Shown: positions 27,223 through 37,013 of the stretch, piece after piece
Layout of the letters: each line of letters starts with the position of its first letter
How positions within the stretch are numbered: position 1 is the first letter of the stretch
NCBI RefSeq assembly: GCF_021535135.1
Contig: NZ_CP091036.1
Location: 868,001-932,000 of the forward strand
Length of the DNA stretch: 64,000 bases
DNA from: Antarcticibacterium sp. 1MA-6-2
Lineage (GTDB): Bacteria; Bacteroidota; Bacteroidia; Flavobacteriales; Flavobacteriaceae
Direction: 5' to 3'
Notes under the pieces: model-generated
Told to the model about the DNA's origin: nothing
The model's input: only the letters and a program-made list of their open reading frames with translations
Databases searched by the model: none
Translations under genes and position numbers: made by a program

Positions 27223-28007
27223 ATGAACTACATTAAGCAACTGAACGCGGCTTTTGAAAAGTTCTTTTTTGATGACCGCTTGAACCCAACCCACATCAGC
27301 CTTTATATGGCTTTATTCCAGGAATGGAACAGCAGCCGCTTTGCAGATGAATTTTTTGTAAACCGTCGCGAACTGATGCGTGTGGCCAAAATTGGTTCAA
27401 AATCGACGTACCATCGGTGTATTGTCGACTTGGATAAGTGGGATTATCTCTCATATTTTCCGTCCAACAATCCGTACAAAGGCAGTAAAATCAAGATGTT
27501 CATTATCAAGACATCTGATCAATCTTTCACGGGAGATGACGATCCTCTATTGGAACAGCTTTCGGAACAGTACCATCCCATTAATGAACAAGCTGTGTAC
27601 CAGCACTGTCCCAATGATGAACAAGCTGTGTACCCACACCATCCCACCAATGGACAAGTTGTGTACCAACACCGTCCCGTGAGTGGACAAGCATTGGTAT
27701 CTAATATAAACAATACTAAACAAGTAAACATTAATAAACAGCCAAAGGACAGGCAGGCTGTTTTATTTTTTTTAAAGAAAAAAGATTTCCTGCCGATGAA
27801 GGGAAAAAATTTTTTGAGCACTACCAGGAAAGAGATTGGAAAACTAGGGATGAAAATGAGGTGAGGGATTGGCGGGCCTTAGCTATAAACTGGATGAATC
27901 GAACCGAATTATTCGACAAGAAAAACAAACAAAACAAAAAGGGAGCGTCCCAAAATCGGGACAACCTCAGAACCACTAAAGCAAAAGATTATGGACAACC
28001 CCTCTAA
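27223..28007 (+). pseudogene. Replication/regulatory protein of the ICE with 13-residue tandem repeats (one frame break)
   Basis: The N-terminal domain (LNPTHISLYMALFQEWNSSR; NRRELMRVAKIGSKSTYHRC) is a winged helix as in mobile-element transcriptional regulators and replication initiators. Residues 120-160 are about three and a half copies of a 13-residue repeat around EQAVYQHCP, encoded by a 39-bp tandem repeat (27590-27700). A one-base change in the T8/A6 run near 27775 shifts the frame; in the next frame the DnaD-like end reads FFEHYQERDWKTRDENEVRD and RALAINWMNRTE to TAA at 28007. This overlaps the next gene by 17 bp, as in a coupled initiator-loader pair. Confidence 0.65.
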
Positions 28008-28653
28008 AATTATCGAAGGTGGTATAGAATATTCCCTGGGAAAGTTTGATGGGAAAACCGTTGTTTACGATTTTCCAAAAATGCTCATCTACCTAAATGC
28101 CAAAGGAAAACTTCTATTCGGACAAAAATTCCGGATCTATGAGGACGACCGTGATATTTTACTGAAGCTGTGCTCATATTTCATAAAGGAAAAAGAGAAC
28201 TGCCAGAAATTTGGGATAGATCTTGAAAAAGGTATTTTGCTGTCCGGCCCGGTCGGATGCGGCAAAACAAGTTTGATGAAGTTATTACACCATCTGGCTT
28301 CTTTGCAGCGGCCCTACGAAATGATTCCCTGCCGGAATGTGACCTTCAGCTTCAACCATTTAGGCTATAAAACGATTGAAGATTACGGAAACAATAAATT
28401 ATTTTGCTTTGATGATTTAGGGGTAGAACCTCCCGGGAGGTTCTACGGAAAAGATTGTAATGTTATGGGGGAAGTTCTTTTATCGCGTCATGAACTTTTT
28501 CTTCAGACAAATCAAAAGATTAAAACCCACGCCACAACAAACCTGAACGCTGAGGAACTGGAGGATCGTTACGGAAACCGGGTGCGCAGCCGAATGCGGG
28601 AATTATTCAATCTTGTTGCTTTTGATGAAACCGCAGGGGATAAGCGGAAATAG
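27991..28653 (+). CDS. DnaC/IstB-like AAA+ ATPase
   Basis: 220 residues with Walker A GPVGCGKTS (about residue 88), Walker B LFCFDDLGVEPPG (about 137), sensor region KTHATTNLNAEELEDRYG and the arginine-containing NRVRSRMRELFNLV. The layout is that of helicase loaders (DnaC) and IstB-type ATPases. Together with the preceding winged-helix protein it probably loads a host helicase at the element's origin. Confidence 0.8.
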   Translation: MDNPSKIIEGGIEYSLGKFDGKTVVYDFPKMLIYLNAKGKLLFGQKFRIYEDDRDILLKLCSYFIKEKENCQKFGIDLEKGILLSGPVGCGKTSLMKLLHHLASLQRPYEMIPCRNVTFSFNHLGYKTIEDYGNNKLFCFDDLGVEPPGRFYGKDCNVMGEVLLSRHELFLQTNQKIKTHATTNLNAEELEDRYGNRVRSRMRELFNLVAFDETAGDKRK

Positions 28654-28713
28654 AAATGGGCATCTATGATATAAATTTGAAGAGATAATAACAACTTATC
28701 ATCAAGCCATTGT

Positions 28714-28812
28714 TTATTTTTTTAAGTCTGAAAGTTGCTTTAAAGTTTCTGAAACGAAAGCTTTTACAACATCCCCAATACTTTTAATAATTTCTAAAAA
28801 TGCTTCTTTCAT
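28714..28812 (-). CDS. 32-residue peptide translationally coupled to the amidase
   Basis: The ATG overlaps the amidase stop as TAATG. The peptide reads MKEAFLEIIKSIGDVVKAFV and SETLKQLSDLKK, a continuous amphipathic helix with hydrophobic residues every three or four positions. The coupling and helical pattern suggest a real small protein, perhaps membrane-surface bound, but no family is recognised and it could be incidental. Confidence 0.4.
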   Translation of the reverse strand: MKEAFLEIIKSIGDVVKAFVSETLKQLSDLKK

Positions 28813-29468
28813 TATTTCAATTTTAAATGATTATTTATTCCTGACAAAATAGCCAATGCTATTGCTCTTATCCCTGATGGTCTCGAATAATGCACTGCCT
28901 CAACCGGATTATTTAGAAAACCTACTTCAATTAGAATAGCGGGACAAAACTTAATCATTCCCCTCAGCACCTGAAAATTGGCAAACTTCATCCCCCTGTT
29001 TTCAATGTTTATATTAAGAGTAGACTCTCTCAGAATTTCATCACCAAGAGCGATTGAAGTCCTGGTGTTATAGCCATTTTTTCTGGATTCAGAATTAAAT
29101 GTAAAAATTTCCATTCCCCTGGCATCGCTATAAAATGAATTGCAATGCAAGGAAATAAATACATCTCCCCTTAATGATTTTGCTAAGTTGATTCTTTCTG
29201 AAAGGGTGAAAAAACCGTCATCATATCTTGTAAGATAAATATCATACTCATCTCCAAATATTGATTTATTGAGCCTGATCATTTCTGTTCCTATGGCCAG
29301 AACAACATCTTTTTCCCGGATTCCATTAATTCCGATCGCACCAGGGTCTTTTCCTCCATGACCAACATCTACAATAATTCTTTTTTGATGTTCTTTTTCC
29401 TGCCCAAAAATGACCCACACTTTCAGGAGCAAAATCAGAAAAATGACGTTTTTCAGCCTCATGAGCAT
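28812..29468 (-). CDS. N-acetylmuramoyl-L-alanine amidase (Amidase_3)
   Basis: A signal peptide (LKNVIFLILLLKVWVIFGQ) precedes a zinc amidase domain: RIIVDVGHGGKDPGAIG with the first His, ISLHCNSFYS with the second, and the late ILIEVGFLNNPVEA with the catalytic Glu. These periplasmic enzymes cut the lactoyl-alanine bond of peptidoglycan. In Bacteroidota ICEs such enzymes open the wall for the mating channel. It is divergent from the tra operon, with 188 bp between them. Confidence 0.88.
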   Translation of the reverse strand: MLMRLKNVIFLILLLKVWVIFGQEKEHQKRIIVDVGHGGKDPGAIGINGIREKDVVLAIGTEMIRLNKSIFGDEYDIYLTRYDDGFFTLSERINLAKSLRGDVFISLHCNSFYSDARGMEIFTFNSESRKNGYNTRTSIALGDEILRESTLNINIENRGMKFANFQVLRGMIKFCPAILIEVGFLNNPVEAVHYSRPSGIRAIALAILSGINNHLKLK

Positions 29469-29656
29469 TAAAATTTTTCAGGTTATTACCAGTTCTCCTG
29501 GTGATTTTAATTCAATTTGACATCAAATAATATCAAACTAACCTATTGAAAATCAAATATTATTTTTTATTTATTACATTGATTCCCAATGTTTTATATT
29601 GAAATATATGTATTTTTTCTATAACAAAAACAACACAAAATTTAAAACTGTGCGTT

Positions 29657-29944
29657 ATGAAAAAATCAATCTATCCAACACTTTTTTTGTCCCTGATTTC
29701 TTTCCCGCTTTTTGCACAAATCGGGGGAATTGAAAATTCGGTTAATGATATTGCCGATACTATCCGGACTATCTTCCCCATCCTCCTTGGAGTGATTTTC
29801 CTTGTCGGTTTCCTGTTTAACGCAGGCCACTTCTTTGGTGAAAATGCAGATCTAAAAAAAGGAATTACCCGGGTGCTCGTCTTTGTTCTAATTGCAGGAG
29901 CGGTAGTGGGAATCTTCACCTATTTGATTTCAATAGTGGTCTGA
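29657..29944 (+). CDS. Small conjugal-transfer membrane protein (TraE-position, VirB2/pilin-like)
   Basis: 95 residues: a signal peptide (KKSIYPTLFLSLISFPLFAQ), a short linker and two hydrophobic helices (IFPILLGVIFLVGFLFNAGH; ITRVLVFVLIAGAVVGIFTY). This is the pattern of VirB2/TrbC-like pilins and of the TraE (DUF4134) protein that opens Bacteroidota tra operons. It is immediately followed by the TraF/VirB3-like gene (1-bp overlap). Pilin identity is inferred from size, topology and place. Confidence 0.7.
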   Translation: MKKSIYPTLFLSLISFPLFAQIGGIENSVNDIADTIRTIFPILLGVIFLVGFLFNAGHFFGENADLKKGITRVLVFVLIAGAVVGIFTYLISIVV

Positions 29945-30228
29945 TGAAACAGTTTGAAGTCTATAGAAACATTAGGAAAGGGGCTGTCATTTTTGGGCTT
30001 CCCATCTCCTCCTTTGCTTTAATGATGATTTGCGTAATAGCTTCATTATTGGTCATCATTTTCTCTTTCAGCTTCTGGATCATCATTGGTGCTTTGATCT
30101 TCAATTGTATCCTTTATTTAGTACTAATCAGAATAACCAGAACATCACAGCTCTTTCAGGTGTCGGTAAAATTTCCAGAAATCATCAGCAACAGAAGAAA
30201 TTCAAATTTAAATTATGAACAAGATTAA
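29944..30228 (+). CDS. traF: TraF-like (DUF4133/VirB3-like) conjugal-transfer membrane protein
   Basis: 94 residues: N-terminal FEVYRNIRKGAVIFGLP, two adjacent membrane helices (FALMMICVIASLLVIIFSFS; WIIIGALIFNCILYLVLI) and a charged tail. VirB3-like proteins sit in the inner membrane beside the VirB4 ATPase. It overlaps the previous gene by 1 bp and the VirB4-like gene by 14 bp, a tightly coupled operon. Confidence 0.75.
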   Translation: MKQFEVYRNIRKGAVIFGLPISSFALMMICVIASLLVIIFSFSFWIIIGALIFNCILYLVLIRITRTSQLFQVSVKFPEIISNRRNSNLNYEQD

Positions 30229-32627
30229 TCTATCAGATTTTACGCCCATAATGGATATTCAGGACAATATCATTTTTGCCAATAACGGGAACGTAGTTCT
30301 TTGTTATGAGGGGAAGTTACCTGAAATCTACTCATTATCTGAAAAGGATTTAGAAGATATCCATGGGGTTTGGTTCCAGGCCCTAAAATCTTTGCCCACT
30401 GGAAGTGTGGTACACAAACAGGACATTTATTTAAAGAAATCATATGCTGCCGATTTGTTGCCGAATACCACCTTTTTGGAAAAGGCCACTCACGATCATT
30501 TCAAAGGCAGGGAATTTATGGAACATCGCTGCTACCTGTTTTTTATCCTCACCAAAAACAAAGCATTAAATAACCCGAAGTATGTCAATCCATTTCGAAA
30601 GGTTTCTAAAGGGATGTGCCAGGAACTGGATGATAATCTCAAAAGTTTTATCAGCTCTGTCAGCGATTCCGTTTCCTTTATCAATAATAGCCGAAAGATG
30701 TCTTTTCTACCCCTTGGTGAAGTGGAAATTCAGGCTTTGACCAATAGCTTCTTTAATGGTTTTCATGAAGGTTTTGATACCGATATGCTGCTGAATAAAT
30801 CTAATGTTCAGGTTGGCGACCAATATTTTGATGCCCTGGCTATCAACAGCGAGCTTTGTTTTGGCGATACTGTTCAGAGCAGCAAGATCAATGAAAAGTT
30901 TACTTCTGATGATTTCACATTCCACCAGGGTTTTATTGACGGCCTCGGCTTGACCCTTAATGAAAATCATATGGTGAATCAGATTCTCTACCTGGATGAC
31001 AAACAAAAATGGCGGAAGCTCCTTGATAACAAAATTGAAGAACTCCATAAAAGTTCAAATTTTGGATCCCAGAATAAGGTTGTGCTGGGTAAAATTCAGC
31101 ACATCCTTGACCAGATAAACGCCGATGACACTTCAAGAATTATTCGAGGCCACTTGAATGTCATCTATTGGGCTAAGGAAGCCGGAGAACTAACACAGAT
31201 AGCTTCAAAAATAAAAACTGAATTTAAGGAACTGGATATTACGCCCTACTACCCCCGCGGCGAAGAACGTAAAAATTATGTGCTGAATAGCTACTGTTGT
31301 TTTTCTTCTAATTTTTCCAATTCAGATGTATATGTTACAGATTTAAAACATGCGCTGTGCCTGCTGATCAATAATACGAATTACAAATCTGATCCTACAG
31401 GAATCATCTTCAATGATCGGGAGCACAACATTCCGGTGCTAAAGGATGTATGGGACGAGGGAAAGAAACGGATTAAAGCCCGAAACTTTGCCATTTTTGC
31501 CCCTACAGGGGAAGGAAAATCCTTTCTGGCCAATAATATTCTGCGGCAGTACTTTGAGAGCGGAGTGCGCCTTGTAATCATTGATCTTGGTGGATCCTAT
31601 ACAAAATTCGCAAAATTATATCCTGAGAAATATACAGTTCTGAGATATGAAAGCGGAAAAAATTTGGGTATCAATCCGTTTTACATCAGTAATTCAGAGG
31701 ATATAACGCCTGGAAGATTTGTCAATGTTCCTGTTTGAATTGTTCGGTTCCGATTTAAAAGTGACCAAGGCCCAGTCTGTTTCGATCAAAAAAATATTGC
31801 TCCACTACTATTCCAACGTTCCTAAAAAACATTCCCTGGATAGTTTTTATCGGTTTATAGAAACCAATCAAAAAGATCTACTTCCAAAACTCAAGATCCA
31901 TCCCGATTATTTCAACATAGTCAACTTCCTACACGTGATGTCCGAATATGTTGGGCATGGCCTGTACAGCTTCCTTTTTGAAATTAGCGAGGACCAGACC
32001 TATAAAATTGAGGATAAACGATTGATTGTTTTTGAGCTTGATGAAGTAAAGGACAATAAGGAAGTCCTTTCGGTAATGCTTAAGCTGATTAAATCTGCTA
32101 TCCAACGAACCATTTGGAAAAACCGTACCGAGAAAGGCATCATCCTCTTCGATGAATTTGCCAAGCAACTGAAATTTGACAACGTACTGGAAAGTGTGGA
32201 ATTCTACTATCAGGCCATTCGGAAACAGAACGGGGCGATTGGTATCATCCTGCAATCCATTAACCAATTGCCAAAAAATGCCACCTCGGCCAGTATCCTG
32301 GAGAACACACAGGTCATTTACAGCCTCCATAACGAAAAAGGGTATAACGAGCTGGCAAAACGGTTAAACCTTTCCAGTCATGATCTTAACCAGTTAAAAT
32401 CCATCAGGAACAATCTTTCCGGGGAACGGAAGTACACTGAAATGTTTATCAAGATTGGAAAGGAAAGTAATGTCTTCCGTCTTGAAGTGCCCAAAGAAGT
32501 TTATGCAGCTTATTTAACCGATGGATTCGAAAATGAAGAAATAATGAGGCTCTACCGGGAACATCAGGATATGGAAAAGGCCATTATGCTATATACAACA
32601 GAAAGTCGGCTAACTATAAAAATTTAA
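30215..32627 (+). pseudogene. traG: TraG-family conjugation ATPase (VirB4-like), one frame break
   Basis: About 800 residues after repair. The N-terminal domain reads FTPIMDIQDNIIFANNGNVV; Walker A is FAPTGEGKSFLANNIL (about residue 430); after the break near 31715 the frame continues EDLSMFLFELFGSDLKVTKA; Walker B is KGIILFDEFAKQLKF and the tail RKQNGAIGIILQSINQL includes the sensor. VirB4 ATPases energise pilus assembly and substrate transfer at the inner membrane. Two bases appear lost between CCTG and GAAG. If the lesion were real the element could not transfer. Confidence 0.88.
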
Positions 32628-32631
32628 AATC

Positions 32632-33200
32632 ATGAAGAATTTACTTTTAACCTTAAGTCTGATACTATTTGTGAATGCCAGTTCCGCTGTCAGGGAATGC
32701 CCGTGTACGATAACACGAACTTTATAAGTCTTGTAAAGTCGCTGGTCGAATCTGCCAAGCAAACCTCACAACTTTTAAAAACTGCTGAATTCCTGAAACA
32801 GCAGAAAGAAAATCTTGAGAAGGTGAATACGGTCGTGAAGCAACTGAAGGCAGTCCGCGAAATAGGCCGAAACAATCAACGTCTTATCGGGATAATGCAA
32901 AACGATCTAAGAGAAATCCTAAACTCGCCCTATATCAAACCGGAAGAAGTTACGCGGGTATCGGAATCTTTTAATGCCATTGTAGATAATTCTTTGGAAA
33001 CAATGGATTTCATAGATGAAATCTTGTCCAGCGATTATCTAAAAATGAGTGACGGGGAGCGTACAGAAATGCTTCAGGAAAAGGAAATGCAGTCCAGGGA
33101 AATGGTTATGGAGATCAATATGAAAACCAAACGCTATCGGAATATCATTTCTTTCAGAAAGATGCAGGATAAGATCAACAATCGTGAAACAAATTTTTAG
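32632..33200 (+). pseudogene. traI: TraI/VirB5-like conjugal-transfer protein (frame break after the signal peptide)
   Basis: A signal peptide MKNLLLTLSLILFVNASSA is followed, after a two-base excess near 32690, by GMPVYDNTNFISLVKSLVES and long helices (LKTAEFLKQQKENLEKVNTV; DFIDEILSSDYLKMSDGERT; ETMDFID). Secreted coiled-coil proteins of this kind at this position correspond to TrbJ/VirB5 minor pilus components. The product is about 188 residues. It lies 4 bp after traG and 2 bp before traJ. Confidence 0.75.
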
Positions 33201-33202
33201 AG

Positions 33203-34045
33203 ATGAGTGCTAACATCATTTTAGGAATTGGACTGGAATATGTCGATACGGTTTTCCAGACCATCCAGAACAGTGAATTTTCACAGTACACCATAGTGGG
33301 AATGAAAACGCTCGCTGTGCTCTTTTTCCTTGTGAACATCCTTAAGAAATACAATGAAGGTATTGCCGATAAGGACGGTTATACATGGGGATTGAGTCCC
33401 GGGGAACTTGCAAAGAATTTTGCAGTAGTGCTACTGGTAATTTTCTCCACACAAATTTTGGGATTTTTTGATGGAATTCTAGTGGCCATTGAAGATCGTT
33501 ATCGGGATACGGCTCCTGCTTTGCTTCCCTTGCAGATGCAGGACATCCCCATTGAAGAAGATGTAAGCATCGTGGATGCGGCAAGAAAAGCTATGGCATT
33601 ACTTTACGAAGCATTAGTAACTCCACTTTATGGATTTAAATTCTTTGCATTTATAATTAGCTTGTTTCTCTGGTTATTGGACCTGTTCATTTACCCCTTA
33701 TTTTTGGCTGAACGTTACTTTCTACTAGGATTAATGCAGGCTTTTTTTCCACTGGTCATAAGTCTGGCCGTGTTTGAGAAGTTTCGCTCCCTGGCATATA
33801 ACTTCTTCAAGTTATATGCCGCAGTCTATATGCTTGTACCTGCATTTTTCCTGGTAAACGTTTTTATCAATGCAATATACACAGAAATTAATACCAACTT
33901 CTGGACAAACTTGTTCGGTACTGACGTGGGTAGTGGATTTTTTGCCCCGGTAGTGGAACTGGGATCTATCGGGTTTATCGTTTTTCTCAAGTTTAAACTC
34001 TACAGGCGGGCAACTTCTTTCACTCTAAGACTTTTTACATCATGA
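33203..34045 (+). CDS. traJ: Conjugal-transfer protein TraJ (VirB6/TrbL-like)
   Basis: 280 residues with about five or six membrane helices (MKTLAVLFFLVNILKKY; FAVVLLVIFSTQILGFF; FFAFIISLFLWLLDLFIYPL; LMQAFFPLVISLAVFEKF; AVYMLVPAFFLVNVFI) and a central acidic loop (QMQDIPIEEDVS). VirB6-type proteins form the inner-membrane channel of the mating pore. It overlaps traK by 4 bp. Confidence 0.85.
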   Translation: MSANIILGIGLEYVDTVFQTIQNSEFSQYTIVGMKTLAVLFFLVNILKKYNEGIADKDGYTWGLSPGELAKNFAVVLLVIFSTQILGFFDGILVAIEDRYRDTAPALLPLQMQDIPIEEDVSIVDAARKAMALLYEALVTPLYGFKFFAFIISLFLWLLDLFIYPLFLAERYFLLGLMQAFFPLVISLAVFEKFRSLAYNFFKLYAAVYMLVPAFFLVNVFINAIYTEINTNFWTNLFGTDVGSGFFAPVVELGSIGFIVFLKFKLYRRATSFTLRLFTS

Positions 34046-34658
34046 AAACATCTTATCAAAATATATATTCCGTATTAAAGCTAAATAGGCTTGTAGTTAT
34101 TGCTGTAGTTATTTGCGCATTCTCTTCGAGCATCTTTTCGGGATGGATAGCATTTTCAATTCATAAAAGAGCACTGAACAGTGCCTTTGCAGTTAATACA
34201 AACGGAGAGGTAATCCCGTTAAAACTGGTTTCCCAAAAAGAAAACTTCAAAGTGGAAGCATTGGCACATTTGGAGTTATTTCACAATTATTTCTATAACA
34301 TCGATGCCAGCAATTATGAAAAAAACCTGGAAAAAGCGCTTTGGCTGGGAAACAGCTCTGTCGACAACCTATACCTAAGCAGAAGAAAGCTGATGGTGTT
34401 TACAACAGGTTGATTCAATATTCCCTGGTGCAAAAGGTACTTAGTATGAATTCTGAGGTAGCCGAACAAGAAGGAACGTACAGCTTTAAAACCACTACCA
34501 TTTTTAAAATCAACCGCGGATCTGTAATCGATACTTATGAGCTGGTTTCCACAGGAAACTTGATCACTGTAGATCGAAATTTTCCCAACAACCCTCACGG
34601 ATTGCTTATCACTAATTACTTTGAAAACACTTTAAAGAAACTAAATAATGAAAATTGA
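34042..34658 (+). pseudogene. traK: Conjugal-transfer protein TraK (VirB8-like), one frame break
   Basis: A short cytosolic N-terminus, one membrane helix (LVVIAVVICAFSSSIFSGWI) and a periplasmic domain (EALAHLELFHNYFYNIDA; KALWLG), then after a one-base loss near 34377 QKKADGVYNRLIQYSLVQKV and TYELVSTGNLITVDRNFPNN. This is the NTF2-like periplasmic domain of TraK/VirB8, a scaffold of the mating pore. Repaired length is about 205 residues. It overlaps traM by 11 bp. Confidence 0.85.
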
Positions 34659-35577
34659 AAAGAATAAAATAGTGTTTGGGGCTGTAATCGCAGTAATACT
34701 CCTATTTCTAATTTCCTATTCGCTAATGATTATGGGCGATGACGAAAGTGAGATCCAAAATTTGAAACAAACTTTGGTCCCTGAACTGGAACAGGAATCG
34801 AAGGAATACGATTCCAAACTTGATGCTATAAATGATTTGAGGGAAGTACGGGAAACCAATGCTCCCAGTATTTACGATGAGAAGCTGATAGATTCCCTGG
34901 GTTTCTATGACACAGAATTAACCGAAAAGGAAAAGGAAAGGATTGTTGACAGTATCTATGAATCCGGACGTATAAAATATTCAGAAGGAATAGACCAGGA
35001 ATTCACGCCAGAACAAAAGATTACCACTCCCACTCCTCAATTAGAAATTGAGGAGATACAGCAGGAACATAAAATTGAAGCTAAGGAAATGGGACTGGAG
35101 CACCAACTGTTCTTTGCCTCCTCCCCTACTTCAGACAATAGGCTTGTTGCAGCGGATACCCATTCGGTTGTATATGCTGTGGTCGATGGGAACCAGGTCG
35201 TAAAGACCAATTCTCGCCTCCGAATGCGCCTGACATCGACAGCTAAGATCAATGATCAATGGATTCCTAAAAATACTATTATCTATGGCTTTATCAACTT
35301 TAAGCCTAACAGGACATTGGTCGAAGTTAAAAATATAGACCATCATCCGGTAAACCTGAAGGCTTTCGACCTCCAGGATGGTAGCGAAGGTATTTATGTA
35401 GTAAACAGTTTCCGGGCTGAGGCAACCAGTGAGGTTCTGGATGATATCATACAGGATATAAACATTCCAAGTGTGCCACAAATTAGTGGAATAACCAAGG
35501 TTCTTAGGCGCAATAACCGGAACGTCAAAGTAACCGTACTTAATGATTACAAACTAATTTTAAAATCTGAACTATGA
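34648..35577 (+). CDS. traM: Conjugal-transfer protein TraM (VirB10-like)
   Basis: 309 residues: one N-terminal membrane helix (GAVIAVILLFLISYSLMI), a charged linker rich in Glu (34800-35050) and a C-terminal beta domain (SVVYAVVDGNQVVKTNSRLR; PKNTIIYGFINFKPNRTLVE; DDIIQDINIPSVPQISGITK). VirB10 homologues span the periplasm and link inner and outer membrane parts. The segment 35167-35180 shares 14 bases with the putative guide at 23588-23601. Confidence 0.88.
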   Translation: MKIEKNKIVFGAVIAVILLFLISYSLMIMGDDESEIQNLKQTLVPELEQESKEYDSKLDAINDLREVRETNAPSIYDEKLIDSLGFYDTELTEKEKERIVDSIYESGRIKYSEGIDQEFTPEQKITTPTPQLEIEEIQQEHKIEAKEMGLEHQLFFASSPTSDNRLVAADTHSVVYAVVDGNQVVKTNSRLRMRLTSTAKINDQWIPKNTIIYGFINFKPNRTLVEVKNIDHHPVNLKAFDLQDGSEGIYVVNSFRAEATSEVLDDIIQDINIPSVPQISGITKVLRRNNRNVKVTVLNDYKLILKSEL

Positions 35578-36413
35578 AAACTAATATCTTATTCCTCCTG
35601 TTTTTCACCTCTTTTGCATTTCGTCCTTGTTTGGCTCAAGAAAGAAAAATCCTCGACACCATTTTTGCAAATGACCAAAAAAATGTGGCCCTATTCTTTC
35701 CGAAACCTATACGGCAGGGAATAACAGGTTCTGACAATTTTGTTTTTACTTATAACCGAGAAGCGGAACAATATTTCGGACTCTTACAGGCCACACCTGG
35801 AAAAGAAAGCAATCTACTGGTAATCAGTTCAAATGGTTCGGTTTTTTCGTATATTGTAAAGTATAAGGAACAGCTTGATCAGCTGAACTATTTTGTTCCA
35901 AAATCTGACACCATAGGCAACGAAAAGCCTGTGATCAGTGATGAACCGGAGATAAATAAGACAGGAATAAAAGAAAGGGACAAGACCTACTATTACGGCA
36001 AATTTTGTTCCTTTCTGGTTGAACGCAAACAAAAAATAGGGCGGTTAAAAAAACGGGATCAGGATATTGTCTTAAGTGTTGAAAATATTGTGTTTGATAA
36101 AGAAGAACTCTATTTCGTTATCCAGATAGAAAACAAATCATCTCTGGATTATGACTTGAATTTCCTGAATTTTGGAATTGAGACCAGGCAAAAAGGAAAA
36201 AGGAAATCCTCCCAGACCATTTATCAAAAACCTGCTTTCCAATATAGTATGCCCTCTGAAATTAAAGAAGGTGAAGCAGAAAAATTGGTTTATGTGCTCC
36301 CAAAATTTTCTTTGGGAGATGACCGCAGAGTCATACTGGAACTGAATGAAAAAAACGGTGGGAGAAATATTAAATTAAAAGTACCGCATAAATATATCAA
36401 TAACCCTAACTAG
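35574..36413 (+). CDS. traN: Conjugal-transfer protein TraN (VirB9-like, DUF4138)
   Basis: 279 residues with a signal peptide (ILFLLFFTSFAFRPCLAQ) and a beta-rich domain: ILDTIFANDQKNVALFFPKP, GSDNFVFTYNREAEQYFGLL, SVENIVFDKEELYFVIQIEN and FSLGDDRRVILELNEKNGG. This matches the DUF4138/TraN outer-membrane component equivalent to VirB9. It overlaps traM by 4 bp and closes the pore operon. Confidence 0.85.
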   Translation: MKTNILFLLFFTSFAFRPCLAQERKILDTIFANDQKNVALFFPKPIRQGITGSDNFVFTYNREAEQYFGLLQATPGKESNLLVISSNGSVFSYIVKYKEQLDQLNYFVPKSDTIGNEKPVISDEPEINKTGIKERDKTYYYGKFCSFLVERKQKIGRLKKRDQDIVLSVENIVFDKEELYFVIQIENKSSLDYDLNFLNFGIETRQKGKRKSSQTIYQKPAFQYSMPSEIKEGEAEKLVYVLPKFSLGDDRRVILELNEKNGGRNIKLKVPHKYINNPN

Positions 36414-36420
36414 AAACGTC

Positions 36421-36783
36421 ATGAAAAGAATCCTCCTGTATTCTGTTATTATAGCCCTGGTAGCTTGTAATGAAAAACAAATGACCCACACCGAAACGGC
36501 TAAAATTGTTGCGGAAAGTTTTTACAACAACGACACTGCTACCCTGGAAAAACACACAACCACCGAAAGTTATGCTATTTTATCAAGCCTTCAGGATTTA
36601 TTTGCTGAAGATAAAAATTCCGAAATCAATTTTGAAGTCATTGAGGATACCATTGATGGTGATGTTGCCTGGGTTCGCTATTCCACTTCGTTTGAAGAAA
36701 AACCGAGCGTATTCAAGTTGGTTAAAGAAGATGGGCAGTGGAAGGTAACAGAGCAGAAACCGCGGGAAAAGGTTGCTTTTTAA
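36421..36783 (+). CDS. Small lipoprotein with NTF2/DUF4878-like fold
   Basis: 120 residues: lipoprotein signal LLYSVIIALVACNEKQ with Cys16, then AKIVAESFYNNDTATLEKHT, SEINFEVIEDTIDGDVAWVR and FKLVKEDGQWKVTEQKP. The alternation of helices and a four-strand sheet with the final GQWKVTE strand is typical of DUF4878-like lipoproteins. It is 7 bp after traN. It could be an exclusion or pore-stability lipoprotein; unproven. Confidence 0.7.
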   Translation: MKRILLYSVIIALVACNEKQMTHTETAKIVAESFYNNDTATLEKHTTTESYAILSSLQDLFAEDKNSEINFEVIEDTIDGDVAWVRYSTSFEEKPSVFKLVKEDGQWKVTEQKPREKVAF

Positions 36784-36961
36784 ATTTATCTAAAATCTAA
36801 AAAAGGAATTTTTACGATTGATGTAGCCCCTATATAAAAATAAGGGAAATTTGATCCCAGATTTTGACTGTGAATATCCCCTCAATCAATAACAACAATG
36901 TACATGCCTATTAAGCAGAAAATAAATCAAAAGACCGTCGGTTATTGACAGAACCTTTATA

Positions 36962-36996
36962 GGTCTGTAAATTGAAAAGAGTTTGATTTACAGACC
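36962..36996. terminator. Bidirectional terminator between the tra and defence operons
   Basis: GGTCTGTAAAT and ATTTACAGACC are perfect 11-bp arms around a 13-nt loop, placed between two converging operons. Flanking A/T tracts are weak but the position supports termination of both. Confidence 0.6.
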
Positions 36997-37013
36997 CGAT
37001 CATCATTTTAATC

